Part shown: in pieces, positions 29,273 through 36,080 of the stretch | Position numbering within the stretch: the stretch's first letter is position 1 | Layout of the letters: every line of letters begins with the position of its first letter | Assembly (NCBI RefSeq): GCF_900095225.1 | Contig: NZ_LT607415.1 | Span: forward strand, 478,218 to 542,217 | Direction of reading: 5' to 3' | DNA: 64,000 nucleotides | From: Pseudomonas sp. UMAB-08 | GTDB lineage: Bacteria > Pseudomonadota > Gammaproteobacteria > Pseudomonadales > Pseudomonadaceae | The notes under the pieces: generated by a model | What the model saw: only the letters and a program-made list of their open reading frames with translations | The model's database searches: none | What the model was told of the DNA's origin: nothing | Translations under genes and position numbers: made by a program

Positions 29273-30016
29273 ATGCCGTTCATTCAAGCCAATCTGATTC
29301 ATCTCATGGCAGCACTCTGGTTCATCATCTGCTGGGGAGGTTACACCCGCTATGCCAGCCTGAAGGCCGCCGACACTGCTTGCCTGGCCAGTGTGTTGCA
29401 CCTTTATCGGGAGGACTGGATGCGCCGAATGCTGCTGCGCGACAACCGTATCGCCGATGCCAGCGTGATCGGTAATCTGGAGCGCAACGCCTCTTTTTTT
29501 GCGTCGAGCACCTTGATCATCCTTGCCGGTATTCTCACCGTATTGGGCGCTTCCGAGCGGGCGGTGTCGCTGTTGGCGGACATTCCCATGGTCCAGCAGG
29601 TTTCGCAGGGCATGTCAGAAATCAAACTGTTGTGCCTGGCAACCGTCTTCGTCTACGCCTTTTTTACATTCAGTTGGTGCATGCGTCAGTACAACTTCGC
29701 GGCGGTGCTGATCGGCTCTGCGCCCATGGTCGGTGAGCGCCATGTCAGCGAGTTGGAGCGCAAGTCATTTGCCTTACGCGCTGCCCGGGTTATCTCCATG
29801 GCTGCCAACCAGTTCAACTTCGGGTTGCGCGCTTACTATTTCGGCATGACGATGCTCGCCTGGTTCGTCAGTCCCTGGTTATTCATGTTGATGAGCACAG
29901 GGGTAGTGTTGGTGTTGTACCGGCGAGAGTTTCATTCCGACGTGTTGCAAGTGATGGTCTACACCCAAACGGAGGCTCCGACTGCGGAGCCCATCAAGGA
30001 GACGACAGCGTTATGA
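29273..30016 (+). CDS. DUF599 membrane protein
   Basis: 247 residues with about four transmembrane segments (near residues 5-22, 75-95, 118-137 and 195-225). The region DWMRRMLLRDNRIADASVIG followed by a hydrophobic stretch is characteristic of the DUF599 family. Function is unknown. The stop overlaps the start of the MAPEG gene by 4 bp (ATGA), so the two are translationally coupled. Confidence 0.85.
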   Translation: MPFIQANLIHLMAALWFIICWGGYTRYASLKAADTACLASVLHLYREDWMRRMLLRDNRIADASVIGNLERNASFFASSTLIILAGILTVLGASERAVSLLADIPMVQQVSQGMSEIKLLCLATVFVYAFFTFSWCMRQYNFAAVLIGSAPMVGERHVSELERKSFALRAARVISMAANQFNFGLRAYYFGMTMLAWFVSPWLFMLMSTGVVLVLYRREFHSDVLQVMVYTQTEAPTAEPIKETTAL

Positions 30017-30402
30017 GTATCCCTTTCTGGTGTTTGTTTATCAGTGCTGTGTTGATTTATGTAGCGCGGATACCGGTCGCCAAGGCGATGAAAGAGCAGG
30101 GCGGATACAACAACCATTTGCCGCGTGCCCAGCAGGCGCAATTGACCGGTTATGGCGCCCGCGCGTTGGCGGCGCATCAGAACAGTTTCGAAGCGTTCGT
30201 GTTGTTTTCGGCGGGAGTGTTTGTCGCCCATACCACGCAGACGCAAGGCTTTTTAATCGACGGGATCGCGGTGACTTTCGTGATTGCGCGTTTGATTTTT
30301 CTGGGGGCGTATCTGGCGGATATTCCGACCGTGCGTAGCCTGGCCTGGTTTGTCGGGCTGTTATGTTCGTTGGTGTTAATGCTCAGCCCGTTGCTGCGCT
30401 GA
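30013..30402 (+). CDS. MAPEG-family membrane protein
   Basis: 129 residues with four predicted membrane helices. NNHLPRAQQAQLTGYGARALAAHQNSFEAF is the conserved loop (only part quoted) of the MAPEG family, related to microsomal glutathione transferases; the helix-2 pattern Arg-Ala-x-x-Ala-His-x-Asn-x-x-Glu is intact. The bacterial proteins have mostly undefined functions. Coupled to the DUF599 gene; the stem at 30410-30432 follows. Confidence 0.88.
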   Translation: MSIPFWCLFISAVLIYVARIPVAKAMKEQGGYNNHLPRAQQAQLTGYGARALAAHQNSFEAFVLFSAGVFVAHTTQTQGFLIDGIAVTFVIARLIFLGAYLADIPTVRSLAWFVGLLCSLVLMLSPLLR

Positions 30403-30409
30403 AACTAAT

Positions 30410-30432
30410 GAAGCCCGCTACGCGCGGGCTTC
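30410..30432. terminator. Stem-loop between convergent MAPEG and lipoprotein genes
   Basis: GAAGCCCGC (30410-30418) pairs perfectly with GCGGGCTTC (30424-30432). A T run is missing on both sides, so termination strength is uncertain. Confidence 0.5.
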
Positions 30433-30453
30433 ATGGTCTGAAAGCGCCTCAGC

Positions 30454-30711
30454 TTACTTGGTAGTGGTTGGCGCTGGGGCCTGACCGTTGGCTTCTTTTG
30501 CGCGCTCTTGAGCGGCTTCAGCATTCTTCTGGGCGGCTTCCTGACTTTCTTTGGCGGCGTCGTTGACTTTGTCTTGGGCCTTATTCATCGACTCTTGGGA
30601 TTCTTGCGCCGCTTTGTTGGCATCTTGCTGTTTGTTCTCGCTGGCTTTATCGCACGCGGCGAGACCCAGAGTGGCAGAAAGCATCAGGGCACAGGCTAAA
30701 GATTTACGCAT
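30454..30711 (-). CDS. Small coiled-coil lipoprotein
   Basis: 85 residues from the ATG at 30711, with AAGGAG at a good distance upstream. Signal peptide with lipobox LAAC (Cys20). The mature chain is almost wholly Lys, Ala, Glu, Gln, Asn and Ser in a repeating pattern (AKESQEAAQKNAEAAQERAK), predicted as a long amphipathic helix, and ends in APAPTTTK. It resembles LEA-like or Lpp-like lipoproteins in composition but is not OprI. Function unknown; a role at the envelope or under stress is inference. Confidence 0.75.
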   Translation of the reverse strand: MRKSLACALMLSATLGLAACDKASENKQQDANKAAQESQESMNKAQDKVNDAAKESQEAAQKNAEAAQERAKEANGQAPAPTTTK

Positions 30712-30868
30712 GGGGTGTTTCTCCTTATAAAGATATCTACGAGCCTTTCGAGCGCCGGCCCATAAATTTAGTTCCACTTTGCCTACAGATATATAAAGGT
30801 TGATGTTTCAGAGGCTTTACGCCGAGGCTATGCTGGCCTCCAATAAAAATAATCAGAGTCAGCGTTCA

Positions 30869-31348
30869 ATGAGCGACAACCCCATTTTTGAGCGCGCGGT
30901 GCGCTTTATTTCGGTGCTCCGGCATTGCCAGGTTCTGGGCATGCGCGTGCACAGCGCGGATACCGACGGCATGACCCTGGTCCTCCCCTATAGCCCGCAC
31001 ATCGTTGGTAACCCGCAAACCGGCGTTATCCACGGCGGCGCGCTGACGTCGCTGATGGACACCGCCTGCGGGATTGCCACGCTTTGCGTGCTGCCGGAGT
31101 TCGAAGTGTGCCCGACCCTCGATCTGCGCATCGACTATATGCATCCCGCTGAACCACACAAAGACGTCTTTGGTTTTGCCCAGTGTTATCGGGTGACCAC
31201 CGACGTTATGTTTATCCGGGGTTTTGCTTATCAAGCCGACCCGCAACAGCCGATTGCCCATGTGGTCGGGACGTTCATGCGCATGGGCAAGGGTGCTGCT
31301 ACAGGCAGTAAAGGGTTGAGCGGCTCGATCAATGGCGGTGCGTCATGA
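30869..31348 (+). CDS. PaaI-family hotdog thioesterase, first of a tandem pair
   Basis: 159 residues from the ATG at 30869. HGGALTSLMDTACGIAT is the hotdog helix with the catalytic Asp region, preceded by NPQTGVI. Members hydrolyse acyl-CoA or aryl-CoA thioesters. The substrate is unknown. The stop overlaps the start of a second thioesterase gene (ATGA), which suggests they are made together and may form a mixed complex. Confidence 0.88.
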   Translation: MSDNPIFERAVRFISVLRHCQVLGMRVHSADTDGMTLVLPYSPHIVGNPQTGVIHGGALTSLMDTACGIATLCVLPEFEVCPTLDLRIDYMHPAEPHKDVFGFAQCYRVTTDVMFIRGFAYQADPQQPIAHVVGTFMRMGKGAATGSKGLSGSINGGAS

Positions 31349-31788
31349 CGATTGATTTCAAGGACCAGGTTCGCCAGGCCCGTGAGCAGGACAGCTATGA
31401 AACGTTGTTCGAGTTGATTCCCTACGCGAGGCTGATTGGTATTGAGTGTTCGCGTCAGGATGATGAGTTGCTGTTTCGCCTGCCCGCCAACAAGGACAAT
31501 ATTGGTAACCCCCTGTTACCGGCCATTCACGGTGGCGTGATCGCAGGCTTCATGGAGCTGGCGGCAGCCATGCATTTGCTGGTTACCACCGGATCGGGCT
31601 CGGTTCCCAAGATCATCGACTTCTCGGTCGACTACCTGCGAGCCGGTTATTTTCGTGACACCTATGCACAGTGTCAGGTCTGGCGGCAGGGGCGACGGGT
31701 GGCCAATGTCGCTGTTACCGCCTGGCAGAGCACCTCGGCGGAGCCCATTGCCACGGCGCGGGCGCATTTTAAAATCGAAGAATCGTAG
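31345..31788 (+). CDS. PaaI-family hotdog thioesterase, second of a tandem pair
   Basis: 147 residues. The hotdog motif here is HGGVIAGFMELAAAMHLL, with Glu where the first gene has Asp. The rest (VDYLRAGYFRDTYAQCQVWR) follows the family fold. It overlaps the previous thioesterase by 4 bp. The pair is conserved in layout enough to suggest a heteromeric enzyme, but that is inference. htpG begins about 100 bp downstream behind its own promoter. Confidence 0.87.
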   Translation: MTIDFKDQVRQAREQDSYETLFELIPYARLIGIECSRQDDELLFRLPANKDNIGNPLLPAIHGGVIAGFMELAAAMHLLVTTGSGSVPKIIDFSVDYLRAGYFRDTYAQCQVWRQGRRVANVAVTAWQSTSAEPIATARAHFKIEES

Positions 31789-31805
31789 ATCGGCACGTAT
31801 AAGCC

Positions 31806-31833
31806 CTTGAAAAATCGGACCCAGCCCCCACTT
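31806..31833 (+). promoter_or_regulatory. Heat-shock (sigma-32) promoter of htpG
   Basis: CTTGAAA (31806-31812), a 13-bp spacer, then CCCCACTT (31826-31833) closely match the RpoH consensus CTTGAAA-N11-16-CCCCATNT. The start point would be near 31840, about 50 nt before the htpG ATG. Confidence 0.75.
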
Positions 31834-31891
31834 TGATGACATCCCGCCGCTGTGTATGCGGCTTGTGCCATCTGATTGGAGTTTGATAACC

Positions 31892-33796
31892 ATGAGTGTG
31901 GAAACTCAAAAGGAAACCCTGGGCTTCCAGACCGAGGTAAAGCAACTGCTGCACCTCATGATCCATTCGCTGTATTCCAACAAGGAAATTTTCCTTCGCG
32001 AATTGATCTCGAACGCCTCTGACGCTGTCGACAAATTACGTTTCGAAGCGTTGTCCAAACCGGACTTGCTCGAAGGTGGCGCTGAGCTGAAAATCCGTGT
32101 GAGTTTCGACAAGGACGCGAAAACCGTCACGCTCGAAGACAACGGTATCGGCATGAGCCGTGAAGATGCGATTACCCACTTGGGCACTATCGCCAAGTCG
32201 GGCACTGCTGACTTCATGAAGAACCTGTCCGGCGATCAGAAGAAAGATTCGCACCTGATCGGCCAATTCGGTGTGGGCTTCTATTCAGCATTCATCGTTG
32301 CCGATAAGGTTGAAGTGTTCAGCCGCCGTGCCGGCGTACCTGCCAGCGAAGGCGTGCACTGGGCGTCCAAGGGTGAAGGCGAGTTCGAAATCGCGACTCT
32401 TGAGAAAGCTGATCGTGGTACCCGTATTGTTCTGCACCTGAAAAGCGCTGAAGGTGAGTTCGCCGACGGTTATCGTCTGCGCAATATCATCAAGAAGTAC
32501 TCCGATCACATCGCTTTGCCGATCCAGTTGCCGAAAGAACAGGCCGCTGTCGAAGGTGAAGCTGCGCCTGAGCAGGAATGGGAAACCGTCAACCGCGCCA
32601 GCGCACTCTGGACCCGTCCGCGCACCGAGGTGACGGACGAGGAATACCAGGAGTTCTACAAACACGTTGCTCACGATTTCGAAAACCCACTGAGCTGGAG
32701 CCACAACAAGGTCGAAGGCAAGCTGGAATACAGCTCGTTGCTGTACGTTCCGGGCCGTGCGCCTTTCGACCTGTATCAGCGTGAAGCGCCGCGTGGGCTG
32801 AAGCTGTATGTCCAGCGCGTATTCGTCATGGACCAGGCTGAGTCGTTCCTGCCGTTGTACATGCGGTTCATCAAGGGCGTGGTCGACTCCAATGACCTGT
32901 CTTTGAACGTATCCCGTGAAATCCTGCAGAAAGACCCGATCATCGATTCGATGAAATCGGCGCTGACCAAGCGCGTGCTGGACATGCTGGAAAAACTGGC
33001 GAAGAACGAGCCTGAGCAATACAAAGGCTTCTGGAAAAACTTCGGTCAGGTCATGAAAGAAGGCCCGGCAGAAGATTTCGCCAACAAAGAAAAAATTGCC
33101 GGCTTGCTGCGCTTTGCGTCGACCCACGAAGACGGCGGTGAGCAAGTTGTGGCGCTTGCTGAATATCTGGCGCGTGCCAAGGAAGGTCAGGACAAGATCT
33201 ATTACCTGACTGGCGAAACCTACGCTCAGGTCAAGAACAGCCCGCACCTGGAAGTCTTCCGCAAGAAAGGCATCGAAGTGCTGCTGTTGACCGACCGTAT
33301 CGATGAGTGGCTGATGAGCTACCTCAGCGACTTCGACGGCAAGGGTTTTGTCGACGTGGCCCGTGGTGACCTGGATCTGGGCAAGCTTGATTCCGAAGAG
33401 GACAAGAAAGCCCAGGAAGAAGTCGCCAAGGATAAAGAAGGCTTGATCGAACGGCTGAAAGTCGCTCTGGGCGACGCTGTCAGTGAAGTGCGGGTTTCCC
33501 ACCGTCTGACCGACTCTCCTGCGATTCTGGCAATTGGCGAGCAGGACCTCGGTCTGCAGATGCGTCAGATTCTCGAGGCCAGTGGCCAGAAGGTTCCGGA
33601 CTCCAAGCCAATCTTCGAATTCAACCCGGCCCACCCATTGATTGCCAAGCTTGATACTGAGCAGAGTGAAGAGCGATTCGGCGACCTGTCGCACATTCTC
33701 TTCGATCAGGCGGCCCTGGCCGCTGGTGATAGCTTGAAAGACCCAGCCGCTTATGTGCGCCGTCTGAACAAGCTCTTGGTAGAGTTGTCGGTTTAA
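31892..33796 (+). CDS. htpG: Molecular chaperone HtpG (Hsp90)
   Basis: 634 residues from the ATG at 31892, preceded by TTGGAG. The GHKL ATPase domain shows [27 protein letters not shown] and [11 protein letters not shown]. Middle and C-terminal dimerisation domains are complete. It is the bacterial Hsp90 and refolds clients with DnaK. The upstream sigma-32 promoter fits heat-shock control. A strong terminator follows. Confidence 0.98.
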   Translation: MSVETQKETLGFQTEVKQLLHLMIHSLYSNKEIFLRELISNASDAVDKLRFEALSKPDLLEGGAELKIRVSFDKDAKTVTLEDNGIGMSREDAITHLGTIAKSGTADFMKNLSGDQKKDSHLIGQFGVGFYSAFIVADKVEVFSRRAGVPASEGVHWASKGEGEFEIATLEKADRGTRIVLHLKSAEGEFADGYRLRNIIKKYSDHIALPIQLPKEQAAVEGEAAPEQEWETVNRASALWTRPRTEVTDEEYQEFYKHVAHDFENPLSWSHNKVEGKLEYSSLLYVPGRAPFDLYQREAPRGLKLYVQRVFVMDQAESFLPLYMRFIKGVVDSNDLSLNVSREILQKDPIIDSMKSALTKRVLDMLEKLAKNEPEQYKGFWKNFGQVMKEGPAEDFANKEKIAGLLRFASTHEDGGEQVVALAEYLARAKEGQDKIYYLTGETYAQVKNSPHLEVFRKKGIEVLLLTDRIDEWLMSYLSDFDGKGFVDVARGDLDLGKLDSEEDKKAQEEVAKDKEGLIERLKVALGDAVSEVRVSHRLTDSPAILAIGEQDLGLQMRQILEASGQKVPDSKPIFEFNPAHPLIAKLDTEQSEERFGDLSHILFDQAALAAGDSLKDPAAYVRRLNKLLVELSV

Positions 33797-33808
33797 ACAC
33801 CCGGTATG

Positions 33809-33836
33809 AAAATCCCGCTTCGGCGGGATTTTTTTA
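33809..33836 (+). terminator. Terminator after htpG
   Basis: AAAATCCCGC-TTCG-GCGGGATTTTTTT, a perfect stem with a UUCG-type tetraloop and T tract. Confidence 0.9.
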
Positions 33837-33860
33837 TGTCATTTTCTTTGGAGGTCAGCA

Positions 33861-34589
33861 ATGAGCAACGTGACTGTTCGTTCAGTGGTTTATCAGATTG
33901 ATGGCCAGCCCTACGAGAGCCGTTTGGTGTTTGATTCCGGTGATGCGTCCTCGCGTCCGGGTCTGGTGATGGCGCCCAACTGGATGGGCGTTAGCCAAGG
34001 CGCGGAAAAAATCGCTCAGGCAGTGGCCGAGCAAGGTTATGTCGTGCTGGTGGCCGACCTGTATGGTCAGGGCACGCGCCCGAAAAATGGCGATGAGGCG
34101 GGCGCAGCGATGATGCCGCTTAAAAACGATCGGGCATTGTTGCGCAAGCGCATGCAGGCTGCGCTCGACGCATTGAAGTCTCAGGTCGACGCGCCTGTAG
34201 ACACCCTCAAGCTGGCGACTTTCGGGTTCTGTTTCGGCGGTTGCTGCTCGCTTGAACTGGCCCGTACCGGCGCTGAATTGAAAGCGGCGGTGTCCTTCCA
34301 CGGCACGCTGGACACATCCAACCCGGCGGACGCAAAAAATATCCAGGGGTCGGTGCTGGTCATGCACGGCGCTTCCGACCCATTGGTGCCTAAAGAGCAA
34401 CTGCCTGCATTCGAAGCGGAAATGAATGCGGCGGGCGTGGATTGGCAATTGCTGAGCTACGGCGGTGCGGTGCACTCGTTCACCGATCCGGAAGCGAACA
34501 CGCCGGGCATGATGATGTACGACGCAAAAACCGCCAAGCGCGCGTTTGCATCGATGCATAACTTGCTGGATGAAGTGTTCAAGGGCTGA
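33861..34589 (+). CDS. Dienelactone hydrolase family protein
   Basis: 242 residues, alpha/beta hydrolase fold. The cysteine nucleophile is in GFCFGG (Cys124), and the triad is completed by Asp173 (HGASDPLVP) and His205 (GGAVHSFTDP). The family includes carboxymethylenebutenolidase; chromosomal homologues next to htpG are of uncertain substrate. GGAGG precedes the ATG. Confidence 0.9.
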   Translation: MSNVTVRSVVYQIDGQPYESRLVFDSGDASSRPGLVMAPNWMGVSQGAEKIAQAVAEQGYVVLVADLYGQGTRPKNGDEAGAAMMPLKNDRALLRKRMQAALDALKSQVDAPVDTLKLATFGFCFGGCCSLELARTGAELKAAVSFHGTLDTSNPADAKNIQGSVLVMHGASDPLVPKEQLPAFEAEMNAAGVDWQLLSYGGAVHSFTDPEANTPGMMMYDAKTAKRAFASMHNLLDEVFKG

Positions 34590-34613
34590 TAACTGAGGCC
34601 CTGAAGGGCCTGT

Positions 34614-34662
34614 CGCTCCTACATGGGGTCAGCATCAACGTGTAGGAGCGGGTTTGCCCGCG
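34614..34662. repeat. Pseudomonas REP element with inverted half
   Basis: TGTAGGAGCGGGTTTGCCCGCGATGGCGG (positions 34641-34669, shown only for its two core pieces: TGTAGGAGCG and the GCGGGTTTGCCCGC hairpin) is a Pseudomonas REP sequence. CGCTCCTACA at 34614-34623 is an exact inverted copy of the head, so this is a degenerate REP pair. It lies between the convergent dienelactone hydrolase and pirin genes. Confidence 0.8.
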
Positions 34663-34692
34663 ATGGCGGAGTATCAGGCACCCGGATTCAAG

Positions 34693-35553
34693 CTAAGGCA
34701 ATTCAATCCTTTCCGTTTCACCCGGCACCGTCGGCCAATCACCGGCCGCCCAGCGGGCGCGCGCCTGTTCGATCAGCGCCGGGTCGCTGGCCACGAAATT
34801 CCAGTTGATCCGTCGTGGTCCGTCCAGCGCGGCGCCTCCAATCAGCACGGCATGACATGCGCTGTCAGCGCATAACGTCACGCGCTCTCCAGCCGGCAGC
34901 ACGATCAAACTGCGTGCCTCTATCGGCTCGCCATCCAGTTGCGCCTCACCGCTCACCACATACAGCGCCCGCTCTTCGTGGTCAGCAGGGATCGTCAGCG
35001 CAGTGGCGGTTTGCAGGCTGACTTCGGCATATAGCGTCGGCGACAGCACCGGCACCGGGGATGTCAGGCAAAACCCGCTGCCGGCAATCATCCGAATACA
35101 GACGCCGAGGTCATCGCTAACCGGCAGTGTCTGTGCGGGATGATGGCTATAGTGCCCTAGGCCTTGTTCGTGTGGTTTAGGCAAGGCCAGCCAGACCTGC
35201 AGTCCATGCAGGCGTGAGCCGCTGCTGCGCAGCTTTTCCGGTGTGCGTTCGATGTGGGCAACGGCGCTACCGGCTGTCATCCAGCTTACGTCACCGGGCA
35301 GGACCAATTGGTCGCTGCCAAGGCTGTCCTTGTGCAAGAGCTGGCCCTCGAACAAGTAGGTGAGGGTAGACAAGCCGATATGCGGATGTTGACGGATATT
35401 CATGCCGCTGCCGGCCGGGTAATCGGTCTCCAGCATGTGATCAAAAAAAACGAAAGGGCCGATGCTGCGACATTTGGCTGACGGCAGCGGGCGCAGAATC
35501 GGTTGGCCTTCGACATCTTCTGTGCGGGGCTTGATTACGATCATGAGCGTCAT
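34693..35553 (-). CDS. Pirin family protein
   Basis: 286 residues, bicupin fold. IRQHPHIGLSTLTYLFEG carries the metal-binding His residues, with the further His in the VAHIERTP region. Bacterial pirins may act as quercetinases or regulatory binding proteins. Two start codons three codons apart (35553 and 35544) are both plausible. OsmC lies 57 bp upstream on the same strand. Confidence 0.87.
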   Translation of the reverse strand: MTLMIVIKPRTEDVEGQPILRPLPSAKCRSIGPFVFFDHMLETDYPAGSGMNIRQHPHIGLSTLTYLFEGQLLHKDSLGSDQLVLPGDVSWMTAGSAVAHIERTPEKLRSSGSRLHGLQVWLALPKPHEQGLGHYSHHPAQTLPVSDDLGVCIRMIAGSGFCLTSPVPVLSPTLYAEVSLQTATALTIPADHEERALYVVSGEAQLDGEPIEARSLIVLPAGERVTLCADSACHAVLIGGAALDGPRRINWNFVASDPALIEQARARWAAGDWPTVPGETERIELP

Positions 35554-35610
35554 CTCGGCAAGCAGTGCGGGTCGATGCACACAGCATACCCCGCCCTGAC
35601 GTGTACGGCG

Positions 35611-36030
35611 CTATTGGTCGACGGCGGCTTCGGTCAGGTGAGTTTCGATGCTGACTTCAGTCGTGGTCATCAGCTTGTGTACCGGGCAGCGATCGGCGAT
35701 GCGATGCAGCAGGGTACGCTGCTCATTGCTCAGCATGCCCTCAAGGGTCAGCTCAACATGCAGATGATACTTGCCTTCCCGTTCCTGGCTGCTGTCGTGT
35801 TTGACCTCGACAGTGACACCCGTCAGCGGGATGTCGTGTTTTTCGGCATACAGTTTGAGCGTCAACGCCTTGCACGCGCCCAGGGCTGCATCGAAATAAT
35901 CATGCGGATCAGGCGCGGAGTCTTCGCCGCCGAGGCTTACTGGAAGATCGGTGAGCAGCTTATGTTTGTGATTGATTTCAATGCTGTGGCGATAGCCGTT
36001 GCCGGACAGCGTGTGGACAGTGATGGTCAT
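35611..36030 (-). CDS. OsmC family peroxiredoxin-like protein
   Basis: 139 residues. The two redox cysteines of the family are in GACKALTLKLYAEK and DRCPVHKLMTTT. OsmC/Ohr proteins reduce organic hydroperoxides using these thiols; this one belongs to the broader OsmC branch with the SLGGEDSAPDPHDYFDAALG pocket segment. It may be co-transcribed with the pirin gene downstream. Confidence 0.9.
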   Translation of the reverse strand: MTITVHTLSGNGYRHSIEINHKHKLLTDLPVSLGGEDSAPDPHDYFDAALGACKALTLKLYAEKHDIPLTGVTVEVKHDSSQEREGKYHLHVELTLEGMLSNEQRTLLHRIADRCPVHKLMTTTEVSIETHLTEAAVDQ

Positions 36031-36080
36031 GGAAAACCTCTCAGGGATGAAGCGGCGCTTTGCGGTATGGGATCGGCGTA

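Noticed and set aside
32285..33694. 469-codon open frame opposite htpG
   Set aside because: Antisense shadow of htpG.
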